DNA of 14,624 bases from contig NAVB01003978.1 of the NCBI GenBank assembly GCA_002179805.1, forward strand, positions 1 to 14,624, written 5' to 3'. Every line of letters starts with the position of its first letter. Position 1 is the stretch's first letter. The position numbers and the translations under genes were made by a program. Positions 1-9,751 of this stretch are shown here, in pieces. The notes under the pieces were generated by a model, which saw nothing but the letters and a program-made list of their open reading frames with translations, made no database searches and was not told the origin of the DNA. The DNA is from Acanthamoeba lenticulata (taxonomy: Eukaryota > Discosea > Longamoebia > Acanthamoebidae).

Positions 1-100
1 TCCTCCTCCTCCTCCTCCCACTTCTTTCTTTTTTTTTCTTTATTTATAAACATTTTAAAATAAAATACAATATTAAAGTAATAAAATAAAACAAATAAAG
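1..100 (+). other. Probable 3' part of an intron of the GH63-type gene, with a TCC repeat
   Basis: The left edge opens with a short run of TCC triplets (1-18). A T-rich stretch follows to about 45, then an A-rich stretch ending AATAAAG at 100. In-frame stops at 87 and 96 prevent the coding exon from extending further left. The exon therefore most likely begins at 101 after an AAG acceptor. The composition, very AT-rich beside GC-rich exons, suits an intron end. The donor is outside the window. Confidence 0.6.
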
Positions 101-1586
101 GACGCGGAAACACCACACGTGGCCCGACGGCACCTACTTCACGAATGGACACGGCTGCGGGATGGACAACCAGCCTCGCATCCCCGAAGGTGCGCGCGTG
201 CGCTTCTCCCGCGCGCGTGTGCGTGTGCGGTTGAAGAGGCTCACCGGCCCACCGGGCAACAGGCTGCAACGCGTGGCTGGACCACGGCCACATGGCCTGG
301 ATCGACGCCTGCGCGCACGCCGTGCTGTCGGCCAAGACGCTCCTCGCCATGCACGCCGCCGTGCGCAACAGCGGCGTCAACGACGGCGGCGGCGACGCCC
401 GATGGCGCGACGTCGACGTGAGCGACCTCGAGGAGGAGGTCGAGCGCCTCACGCAGCACATCAACGACGCCATGTGGGACAATGACGTCAGCTTCTACTT
501 TGACCGCCGGTACTCCCCCCCCCCCACCGCGCGTGTGTGCGCCGCGCGCGTTCTGGAAAATGACACACGCGTGCGTGCGTGGCAGGTTGAGCAACTTGAC
601 CGGCGCGCGCGGGGAGGCGGGCCCGAGAGCGGGCCTGTCGCGGGTCAAGTCGGTCGGGGCCTATTGGACGCTGCTGGCCGGGATCGTCCCGCCGGAGCGG
701 CTGGCGCCCTTCGTGGCCCACCTCGAGGACGAGGCCGAGTTCAAGACGCCCCACCGCGTGGCCTCGCTCAGCCGCGACCACCCCTACTTTGCCGAGTACG
801 GCTCCTACTGGTGCGGCGGCGTGTGGCCGCCCACCAACTACATGGTGCGTCCCCGCGTGTGTGTGCGTGTGTGCGGTGCGCGTGTGCTTACGCGTGTGGT
901 GTGTGCGGGGAGTGCAGGTGCTGCGCGGGCTGACGAAGAACGGGGCGGACGATCTGGCCTACGCGATCGCGGCCAACCACCACGCGGCCGTGCTCCAAGT
1001 CTTCCAGCAGACCGGCACCGTGTGGGAGAACTACAGCCCCATCCACCCGGGAGCCCCCGGCTTGCCCGCCCGCGAGTGCGCGCCCCGACAACGACACACA
1101 ATGACGCGCGCGTGTTTGCTGATTTTTGCGTGTGTGCGGTCAGCAACTTTGTCGGGTGGAGCGGACTGGGACCCATCGCCGTCTTCCTCGAGTACATCAT
1201 CGGCCTTCGACCTGACGTCGAAGCTGGTACGCCCCCCCCCCGCGTGTGTGCGGTGCGCGCGCGGCGCGTGCGTGCGGTGCTGACGGGCGGCTCATCGCGG
1301 GCGCGCGGGCGCAGGCGTGCTGGTGTGGGACGTGCGGCAGCTCGAGGAGCACGGCGTGAAGCGGTACCCGTTTGGCGTCGACGGCTGGCTCGACCTGCAT
1401 TGCGCGGCGCGGGCGGACGCGGACGAGCGCCCGCAGGTCACCGTCCGCCAGAGCTCGGTGGCGCTCACGCTCGAGGTGCGCTGGGGCCACCGCCATGTCC
1501 CGAGCCGCGACGCGCCGCTGCCCGCGGCCGACAACGGCCCGGCCTACCAGTCCGAGACCCTCGTTGTCTCTGTCACGAGCCCATGA
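101..1586 (+). CDS. GH63-type glycoside hydrolase (C-terminal part, 5' truncated)
   Basis: This is the C-terminal catalytic part of a glycoside hydrolase of the GH63/mannosylglycerate-hydrolase type, enzymes that remove glucose or related sugars from oligosaccharides or glycosides. Six exons fit: 101-189, 263-509, 586-844, 918-1075, 1144-1226 and 1315-1586, giving 368 residues. Phases agree at every join, for example GluGly|CysAsn at 189/263 and ArgAsp|AsnPhe at 1075/1144. Visible family motifs in order are GHGCGMDNQPR, WLDHGHMAWID, VKSVGAYWTLLAGI, YWCGGVWPPTNYM, TVWENYSP, NFVGWSGLGPI and VLVWDVRQLEEHGV. In the family, the Asp of GMDNQPR is the expected general acid and the Glu of WENYSP the likely general base; both are present. 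The frame is closed by stops at 87 and 96, so position 100 is taken as a splice acceptor and the N-terminal exons lie outside the window. Substrate cannot be read from the sequence. The family call is firm; exact exon 1 and 3 starts are less so. Confidence 0.87.
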
Positions 1587-2232
1587 CCACAGGACGATGA
1601 CGACGATCATGGGATTGGGATTGGATGCCCCACCCACACGTATAAAACTTGTGGTTGGCGCCAAGCACGGATTGGGTGCAAGTAAACTCTTTCCCCAAAT
1701 GTGCGTGGGCCATCGCTGGCTCTTCGACTGAGGCTGGTCCCAAAGTTCCCGGCCACACAACATCCGCCCGTAGGGGGAAGGGGCCCCACAATTATTAATA
1801 GTGCAAGGGCGGAGAACGCACGAGCACAAAACGGCAATCTGGCACTGGCCACGCGCTGAGTGGAGACAACAGGGCGCAGCCATGAAGCCATTGCCAGAAG
1901 CTCGCGTGGCCGGTGGCAGAAGCGTCAACGAAAAGCATTGTGTCCGGGGGAACCAACAGAAATAAGGACCGTGTTGGCGATCCGGAGACGCCGATGGCGT
2001 CAACGTCGCAGTAATAATACGGCGAAGTGCTCCCTTTCTTGCGATTGGAGGCCCGCATTAAACGTTTATCCCCCGGACTTCCGAGGTTCAAGGCCCGAAC
2101 GCACTACAAAACGGCCGCCGTCGCAGTCAGTTGACCAACATCCCAAGCTCACACACAAGCGCACACTGCGTGCACACACTGCCCCTTAGTCACTTCGCCT
2201 TGCCCGCCACACACTACACACTTGCCGACAAC
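1587..2232. other. Intergenic region without a supported gene (646 bp)
   Basis: This lies between the hydrolase stop and the start of the 96-residue protein. Open frames across it on both strands change composition, lack recognisable motifs and are not supported. It contains a TATAAAA at 1641-1647 and a short ATG-initiated frame of 27 codons at about 1882. The stretch upstream of 2232 is rich in CA and pyrimidines and is probably the leader and promoter of the downstream gene. I looked for tRNA, spliceosomal RNA and snoRNA signatures and saw none convincing. Confidence 0.5.
1641..1647 (+). promoter_or_regulatory. TATA-like box
   Basis: TATAAAA lies 55 bp after the hydrolase stop codon, in an otherwise GC-balanced gap. 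A protein-coding transcript starting about 30 bp downstream would need a leader of roughly 550 nt to reach the ATG at 2233. It may instead serve an unannotated short transcript, or be a chance match. No function is shown by the sequence alone. Confidence 0.3.
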
Positions 2233-2523
2233 ATGAAGCTGCCCTCTTCCCTCCGCCGCAGCAACGAGCACTACGAGCGCGTGGGCCAGGACGACCCCAC
2301 CTCAAGCCACAACCGCGGCCTCAGCAAGTGGGAGGAGCGACTTGCGCACGACGCCGAGCAGCACGGCGACCAGCAAGCCATTTCGCCCGCGACCTCGCCC
2401 CGCAGCGTCTCGCCGCGCGGGCTGGAGGACAAGGCCGACCCGAACATCAAGAAGTTCCGGACTTCTGCCCAGGTGTGCGCCATGGCCGCTCTCTACGCCT
2501 CCAACCCGGCTGTCTTCTCTTGA
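2233..2523 (+). CDS. Hypothetical protein, 96 residues, single exon
   Basis: I do not recognise this protein. It begins MKLPSSLRRSNEHYERV and ends KFRTSAQVCAMAALYASNPAVFS before a TGA at 2521. The middle third is hydrophilic and probably disordered, with two SP-containing stretches (SPATSPRSVSPRG) that could be phosphorylated by proline-directed kinases. The last 25 residues are less polar and may form a short helix. There is no signal peptide or clear membrane segment. Coding status is inferred from an ATG that follows a long CA/pyrimidine-rich leader, from GC-rich codon use like the neighbours, and from the frame closing cleanly before AT-rich sequence. A CCCAG|GTGTG at about 2470 could mimic a splice site, but no intron is needed. 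It could also be one exon of a longer transcript. Confidence 0.55.
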   Translation: MKLPSSLRRSNEHYERVGQDDPTSSHNRGLSKWEERLAHDAEQHGDQQAISPATSPRSVSPRGLEDKADPNIKKFRTSAQVCAMAALYASNPAVFS

Positions 2524-2856
2524 TGAGCCCCGAGATGACCCCCAAACCTCCTGGTCACACACCCTCCCGTGGGTCGAGTCGAGATATCCTCCGCTTTGAT
2601 CATTCCTGTAAATACGCCATTTATGTCGATTCATTAATTGTAAAAGAATTTATTTATTTGAAATTCGTGGCGCCTTTTTTATTTTCTTCTGGTTTTCTAC
2701 GGAAGAAGGCCTTTGCTAGTGCCGACGCAACAAGGCAAAGCTTTCCAGCTGTGCGCCTTGGGACGCGGTGCATTCCTCTGGCACTGTCTGTTTTATTATC
2801 AAGCTGCAAAAAAAAGAGAGAGGGGCACGCTAAAGCACGTCCGTTTTGCTGGTGGT
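2524..2856. other. Convergent intergenic region (333 bp), 3' ends only
   Basis: The 96-residue gene on the plus strand and the BTB gene on the minus strand converge here. The stretch holds AT-rich sequence at about 2610-2690 and a short A run near 2807. No open frame in it has a family motif. It probably contains the two 3' untranslated regions and cleavage sites; I see no defined terminator. Confidence 0.5.
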
Positions 2857-5020
2857 TCACAGGGCGAGAGAGCAGCACCAGGCGGGCACGATTGTGCCCG
2901 TGCCTACACGCACACACATACGCATACAAACAAGAAGAATGAGAAAAAGGGAACCACCAACAATCGCTTTTGTAGCGGCGTACCATCGCGCCACCCAATG
3001 GCGGGGAAGACTGGCGTGCCCGTCGGCAGATCGGTGAAGGCCAAGCCAAGGCTCCTCCCTGTGGGATGGACGAGAAACACATGAGCACATGAACCACTCC
3101 CTTTGTTTCACCATGGCTTTTTGATGAAGAACCTGCGTACCGTTGCGGTAGAAGGTGAGGTGGCCCTGGTCGAGGTCGAGAAGGACGCCGATCTGGTCGC
3201 CCACCCCGTAGGTCTCTCCGTAGGGCGTCCGCACACCGGCCCTGTCCCCCCGACCCGACGTGGCGCCACGTCAGCAACACGTCTCTGGGGGAGGAATGTG
3301 GCGACCACATTACCGCTTGCGGTGGGCCGAGGCCTCGTAGGCCCAGCCGTCGGTGGACGCGGCGAGGAAGTTGTCGAGCTGCGAGGAGGGCAGCGACTTG
3401 AGGACGACCCCGACGGAGAACTCCTGCCCGTTGACGCGGATCTCGTAGTAGTGCCGCCCGGCGCTGAACCCGACCGACCCGATCGCCAGCGCGTACCACC
3501 CGGCCTTGACCTTGCGCGCCGTCCGCCCTTTGTCCTGCATACGTGTGTGCGCGCGCATGTGTGTGCGTGTGTCGTGTCGTGCGGTTGAGCGTGTGTGTCG
3601 TGCGCTCGTGTCGTGTCGTGTCGTGCGTGCCTCGATGACGATGTTTTGGCCGTGCCAGGTGGGGTCCCACAGGAAGTAGGTCTGGTATCGGCGCTCCCGC
3701 AGCCGCGCGCGTGCGGCCGCGCGCGTGGTCTGCCCGTCCGTCAGCGTCCGCACGCCTCTCCCTCCCTCCTTCTCTTCGTCAGCATCATCCTCTTCATCAT
3801 CCTCTTCATCGTCGCCATTAATGCGGACATCGGAGGAAGAAGAAGAAGAAGAAGAAGAAGACGACGCGGCGACGTCGTCGCGGAGGAGCACGTGATGGCG
3901 GAAGGCCTCGAAGAGGAGGTGGGGCGCGATGAGGCCTGTCTTCTCGGCCTCCTCGAGGCCCTGCGGCGACATCATCGGGAACCGGATGTGCTCGAGCAGG
4001 CCCCGCAGCCGCGCCCGCAGCGCGCCCACAGCCGCCGGCGGCGCCGTGGCCACCAGCGCCATGGCCGTCACCACGCCCGACGGCAACGGCGACAGCGACG
4101 ATGAAGAAGAAGACGAAGATGAGGAGGAGGATGATGACGAGGAGGAGGAAGAAGAGGAAGAGGAAGAAGAGGGGAAGAGGTCGGGTTGTTCGCGGGCGAG
4201 GGCGGCGAGGCCCCAGTCGACGAGGGCGATGAAGAGGAGGTACTCGTCGCCCACGCGCAGGCGGTCGCTGCGGAGGATCTCGGCCAGGACGGGCTCGGGC
4301 AGCTGGCGGAAGCCCGCCCGGTTGTGCTGGAGCAGCTTGCTGAAGTGCTCCTCGATGAAGTAGAGGCACTCGAGCGAGATCTGCCGCTTGTGCTTCGTGT
4401 ACGTCTCGGCGAACACGTCGAACGCGTTGTCCAGCGAGAGCACCTTCCTCACATATTTCTGTTTTATTTATTTGTTTTTGAAATAATTTATTAAATTGTT
4501 ATTAATATAAAAATTGCAGGAAAAATCAACAAAGTTGATCAAAATCAAAAGGAGGGTGAGAAGAGCGTACGTCGAGGCAGAGGCCAGCCAGGGCGGGGAC
4601 GTCGAAGCGTTCGGCGAGTTCGAGTAGTTGCATGCCCGTCTCGGCGGAGAAGCTGTCCGAGGGCAGGGCGCCCGCGTAGACGAAGCGCAGGAGGAGCCGA
4701 AACACGGCGGGCGCCACGTCGGGCAGCTCCAGCTCGGTCGCAGCTGTGGCCCCAGGCTGCGGTGGCGCAGACAGCAGCAAGGCGTGGAAGATGGGCGACG
4801 CGGCGGCCAAGATGGCGCGATGAGCAGGGGCGGGCTCGCGCTGCGGCCCGAGAAGAAGCACAACATCGCTGAACCAGGCGCCTGGATCGTCGGCCACCTT
4901 GGCCAGACGTGCCGAGAGGTCCTGCAGATTGCGGCCCTGCACTGCGCGCTCCTTCTCTTTTCTCGACTTGAACGACGTGGTCGTGATTGTCTCGAGCGCA
5001 GCGGTCGTTTCCACCTCCAT
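2857..5020 (-). CDS. BTB-BACK-SPRY domain protein
   Basis: Six exons (read downwards: 5020-4571, 4458-3631, 3534-3314, 3241-3141, 3058-2984, 2903-2857) give 573 residues. A BTB/POZ domain occupies about residues 50-150 (WFSDVVLLLG, AHRAILAAASPIFHALL, FVYAGALPSDSF). A BACK domain follows at about 150-240 (SLECLYFIEEHF, LRVGDEYLLFIALVDWG). A run of about 25 serines (247-271), a second run of about 11, and an Asp/Glu-rich stretch lead to a C-terminal SPRY domain (WDPTWHGQNIVIE, GRHYYEIRVNG, LTFYRNG, LGLAFTDLP). In the known families, BTB-BACK proteins are often substrate adaptors of cullin-3 ubiquitin ligases, and SPRY domains bind peptide partners; that role here is inferred. The start is the first ATG before the BTB; the frame extends upstream without ATG. 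The intron at 3535-3630 has a GC donor. The last intron (2904-2983) is less certain: without it translation ends at a TAG at 2904. Confidence 0.85.
3535..3630 (-). other. Probable GC-AG intron inside the SPRY domain
   Basis: On the coding strand this 96-nt segment starts GCACGC after a GAG codon and ends in TGCAG. It contains no usable GT donor near its 5' end, is a multiple of three and has no in-frame stop. Left in, it would add 32 residues rich in Thr, Arg and His to the SPRY fold. Removed, it joins NIVIE to DKGRTARKVKAGW, which matches the usual SPRY spacing. I therefore read it as an intron using the minor GC donor. Confidence 0.6.
4099..4174 (-). repeat. Serine-run coding repeat (mixed TCN codons)
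   Basis: On the coding strand about 25 consecutive serine codons mix TCT, TCC, TCA and TCG, followed by LeuSerPro. The repeat is therefore an interrupted triplet tract, not a pure microsatellite. A second, purer run of mostly TCT codons (about 11 serines) lies at 3833-3866. Both separate the BACK domain from the SPRY domain and probably act as flexible linkers. Confidence 0.8.
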
Positions 5021-5037
5021 AACGACGGTAGAATAGC

Positions 5038-5055
5038 AATCAATCAATCAATCAC
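5038..5055. repeat. Short AATC tetranucleotide repeat
   Basis: Four copies of a tetranucleotide, GATT on the coding strand of the BTB gene, sit about 20-35 bp upstream of its ATG at 5020. It is probably in the 5' leader. Immediately beyond lies an AT-rich stretch (5096-5155) with several AATAAAT motifs, between the BTB gene start and the RPN2 stop. Confidence 0.6.
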
Positions 5056-5256
5056 CTGACGCACTGGATCAACTGTTCTTTTGGTGAATTTCAGTTCAAT
5101 AAATATCGTAATAAATAAATAAATAGAAATCATTTTTAACTTTTTGTATTTTTCGTTTGTCCAATCGGCTGTGCAGGAAGAGAAGAAGCGTTGAAGACGG
5201 CGACAGGACCGACCTCTTCACCTCATCTACCGGCCAGTCTCTCTTTGATCAATCTA

Positions 5257-8200
5257 TCATTTCTCTTTCTCGGGGTCGAACTCGAAGGGCTCTGGCGGGT
5301 TGGGCTCGTCGCTGGTGTCTTCGTCCTCGTCGGCGGTCGGGGGCTTGGCCGGGGCGACGTACTCGACGGGCTGGCCGGCCTTGTTGTCCTTGAGGAGGAC
5401 GATGCCCAGGACGCCGCCGCGCTTGACGGGCGAGTAGCGCTCGTCGACGTCAAACGTTATCCGCTCGACCTGGGGCATGGTCACGCGCGCCGGGTTGGCG
5501 AGGACCTCAAAGGCCGGCTCGGGCTTCTTGGCCTCCTCCTCCTTCTTCTTCCTCTTCTCCTCCTCCTCGGCGGCGGCCTGAGCGGCGGCGGCCTTCTTCT
5601 TGTCGTCCTCCTCGATGTCCATGGCGGCGGTCGAGCCGTCGCCGCCCTCCTTCTCCTTCTCCTTCTGGCGCTGGCGGATCTTGGCCTTCTTGGTGATGGA
5701 GAGCTCGGCCGTGCGGAGCTTCTGGGGCGCCTTGGCGGCCGGGGGCTGGACCTTGGGCGGGTAGGCAAAGTGGGACGGCGGGGCGTTGGACTTGAACTGG
5801 AAGACCGGCATGCGGAGCTCGTCGTTGAGGCCGATGATGGCCGTCGGGGTGAAGCTCAGGCAGAGGAAGTGGGCCAGCGGGTGCCAGTACCAGTACTGGG
5901 TGAAGAGGGCGAGGCCCACGATGGCCGGGATGTCCGTGTGGCCGGCCACGGACTGCGGGCGGATGGTGCAGTTGCGGCCGCCGCAGTCGATGATGCCCGA
6001 GGCCAGGCAGGCGCCAAACTTGGCCATGATGTCCTCGTGCTTGTCGGCGACCTTGTCGGCAAAGAGCTTGCGGACCTTCTCCACGCGGGGCTCCTGCGCC
6101 TTGGAGGTCTGGGCCAGCACCATGGCGAGGCCGATGAGGGCGCCCTGTCGGACAAAGTCCACCGGGTCGTTGGCCAGCGGCTCGAGCAGGTCGACGGCGG
6201 CCTTGAGGCCCGTGCCGGCGCACGAGATGCCCACGGCCAGCGTGGCGCCGTAGCGCACGTGCGGGTTGTAGCTCTCGGCCAGCAGCGAGACCAGCTTGGG
6301 GCACTGCTCCGGCTGCTTGAAGAGCAGGAAGCCGAGCGCCGTCACGGCCGCCCGCCGCACGTCGTTGGAGACGTCGCTCACGGCCACGTGCAGCAGCCGC
6401 CGGATGGCCGCGTTGTTGGCCGTGCCGCAGTAGGCCAGCGCGATCGTGTACATGGCGCCGTACCGCAGGATCGGGTCCTTGTCCAGCGTCAGCTGCTCGA
6501 TCAGCGTGTCGGCCTCCTCCTCGCGTCCGCACATCACCAGCGCGATGCCGATCGCCAGACCGCGGATGATCTTCTCGTGCTGCGTGTCGTGCGCGTAGGC
6601 CAGCATGTCCTCCAGCGCCTGGTCCGACGCCGAGCCGAGCATCAGCAGGCCCATCGCAATGCCCGCCGCCTCGCCCGCCACCGCGCTGTCCGTGTACAGC
6701 ACGTTCTTCAGGTCCTCAAAGATTTCTGTTTTTTTTTTTGTTGTTTTTTTTTTGTGAGTTTTTTTCTTCATGGCAGTGCTTGCGTGGTGGTTTACGCGTA
6801 CCAGTGTTCTGGGTGGCCATGGCGGCGACGCCGAGGCCGAGGCAGGCACCATGCTGGACGATCTCGTTGGTGCCGGCGTTGAGGAGAGCAGTCTTGAGCT
6901 CGGCGGTGATCTCGTCGCCGTGGTTGGCGTGGATGAGGCCCAGGGCAAAGAGGGCGCCGCCCTCTGAGTAGGGCGACGAGGCGGCCGACTGGGAGGGCAG
7001 GTAGGGCGCGAGGATCGTGCGGCTCTCCTTGTGGTGGCCCTTCTGGATGACGCCCAGGCTGGCCGTGGCGGTGAACTTGGACCAGTTGGTGGCGCGCGAC
7101 AGCCAGTCGAGGTGGTCCCGCAGGAAAAAGTCGTTGGTCGTCCCGGCCTGCGCGAACCCGTGGCAGATGATGATCGACGAGTAGACCACCGAGCTACGTG
7201 ACTCCATCGCCGCCTTGATGTTCTTCAGCACCAGCTTGTCCGTGTGGTTGTTCCTGTGCAGGAACTCCAGGAACAGATTGATTGACGTCGTCCCCGACAG
7301 GATCGTCTTCATGTTCTCCACTCGTGACGCCGGCTAGCAACAGCAACATGATGAAGAAGAAGGTCAGCTGGTCTGAAGATGTGCCTACAACGACATTGAG
7401 TCTGCAGACGTACCGGCTTGGTTTCCGACTTCTCCTCCTGCATAGGGTCCGAGGAAGAGGAAGAAGAGGCGGCTGCGCTCTTGTCGGCCTCCTTCTTCTT
7501 GACCATCTCGTTGTAGAACTCCTGGATGCGCGCCTGCTCGGCGTCGGCCTCCACGCCGGTGCTGATGGCCTTGCGCACCTCGAGGCGGAACTGCTGTGAG
7601 GCGTTGTGCACGAGGTCGAACGCGATCTGATACGCGACGAGGAGCTCGTCCTATTATGTTGGTTGGTTGGAGAGATGTCGCATCAGCTGTACAGCTCAAC
7701 ATCAAGGAGGCGCGTGCTTCTACGAGAGGGTGAAGGAAGAAGGAGCAAGAAGAGCGCATAATGTACCTCAGTGCCAGCGAGGAGCTTGGAGAGGATGTCA
7801 GACACGGCCTTGTTGTCGTCAAGGAAGATGAGGATCTCGCAGATTCGGATCCAGTCGGGGGTGGCCAGTTCTCTGTACAGCTTGACCAGGATCCTCAGCA
7901 CAACCTGCCTGAAGTCACGACTGATGACATCCATGCAGATCTTGAAGCAGTAGTTGAGCATCTCCACTACTTGGCCTGATTTCTTGATGGTCTCCTCGAT
8001 CCTGTCCACTCGCCTCGATTCCAACGCGATGCCCAGCGCGTACTTGTACTCGCCCATCTCGTAGCTTCGATCAAACACTGTGTCGACCAGCTTCTCGAGG
8101 GCCTTGATGGGCACCTCCTGCTCCTTCTCTTCGTGGGCTACCCTTTGCCTGATGTACTCGTCGATGCACTTGGCTGCGCGAGTGTGGTTGTGAGCAAAGC

Positions 8201-8666
8201 GCTGCGATCTGCAGATCGTCACTGCAAAGGCGTCAAACGGGCAAGAGAGACTTACAAGTGAGCGTCCTGACGAATTCAGAGTCCTCCTCGATGTTGAAGA
8301 GCTTGCCAGCCGACAGGGCGTAGATCATCGCCGACTTGAACGAGCCAATGTGGTAGTAGACCTTAGAAGCCACCAATGCAGCGAGCTCTCTGGCCTCAAA
8401 GCTCTCGCTCTCGTGCAACACCTCACTGCGATCACGCACGTGAGGGCTCAATGAGATCCCACACTCGCATCGATGCGCGGGTCCAGCGCCCATTCAACGA
8501 GGCAGGGTTGATGATGCACGTACATCTGCTGGATGTTGTCCGAAATCTCGGGCCAGAACTGATCAACAATGTTGTCGAGCTGCTGGAGGGCATAAACCTT
8601 GAGCTTGGGTTCCGTCTCCTCCAGCAGAGCCAGCAAGCCGCTGGCTGATGTGAGTCCAGTGGCCAT
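5257..8666 (-). CDS. RPN2: 26S proteasome regulatory subunit RPN2 (PSMD1)
   Basis: RPN2 is the large non-ATPase scaffold of the 19S base; it supports ubiquitin receptors and contacts the ATPase ring. Six exons (8666-8524, 8425-8256, 8173-7767, 7650-7414, 7333-6802, 6725-5257) give 985 residues; the human protein has 953. The N-terminus (TSASGLLALLEETEPKLK) and LAALVASKVYYHIGSF match the family. Joins restore conserved stretches, for example QQ|IEVLHESE, LTS|KCIDEY, GTE|DELLVAYQ and QNT|EIFEDLKN. The proteasome/cyclosome repeats run from roughly residue 370 to 760 (FTATASLGVI, LFALGLIHANHG, GLAIGIALVMCG, RRLLHVAVSDV, ESYNPHVRYGA, RQGALIGLAM). A Lys/Glu-rich, probably disordered segment follows, then the conserved C-terminal LANPARVTMPQ and PPEPFEFDPEKEK. 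Residues 270-319 hold a poorly conserved serine-rich linker, as in other species. The ATG at 8666 aligns with the known start. The call is very secure. Confidence 0.96.
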
Positions 8667-8936
8667 CTTCTTTCTCTCTTAGGCGATTGCGGTTTTTGAT
8701 ATATCTGCTGTCCTCTCCTCTGGAGGATTGATCTGTTGTTTTCTGCTCTTGCCCCAGCCAAGCTTTGGCTGCCACACACGGCCAGCAAAACGCTGCGTGT
8801 GCCGGCCAGGTCGTGGATGTCGACACGGAATCTGAAGAAAATCAAATAAAACAGAGAAATTGTTGTGGGCGTGTTTTTATGTACAAGAGCACACGAGAAG
8901 AAAGAAGAGTGAACAACGCCAAGACAGCTTCAACTA
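8667..8936 (-). promoter_or_regulatory. RPN2 upstream region and 3' region of the E2 gene
   Basis: These 270 bp separate the E2 stop from the RPN2 ATG, both on the minus strand. The sequence must hold the E2 3' end and the RPN2 promoter. No open frame here has a family motif, and I recognise no specific element such as a TATA box. Confidence 0.4.

Positions 8937-9751
<815 letters not shown>

Noticed and set aside
510..1314. Long plus-strand frames reading through the hydrolase introns (for example 482-1600)
   Set aside because: They run through GT-rich intron sequence and shift out of the conserved frame; splicing at GT-AG sites restores family motifs at every join.
1197..2003. 268-codon minus-strand open frame across the hydrolase 3' end and the gap
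   Set aside because: Its composition changes sharply where it leaves the hydrolase exon, it lacks motifs, and its last part overlaps a hydrolase intron.
2087..2110. GGTTCAAGGCC, similar to a tRNA B box / T loop
   Set aside because: The flanking bases do not form the five-base T stem, and no A box, anticodon arm or acceptor stem can be built around it.
3929..4363. Acidic (Asp/Glu-run) plus-strand open frame
   Set aside because: It is the complement of the serine-run and BACK-domain exon of the BTB gene, which has clear domain evidence on the minus strand.
5191..6882. 563-codon open frame on the plus strand opposite RPN2
   Set aside because: It is the exact shadow of the GC-rich RPN2 exon: Leu/Gly/Val/Arg-rich, no family motif, and RPN2 itself is certain. 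Strong G/C third-position bias removes stops on the other strand.
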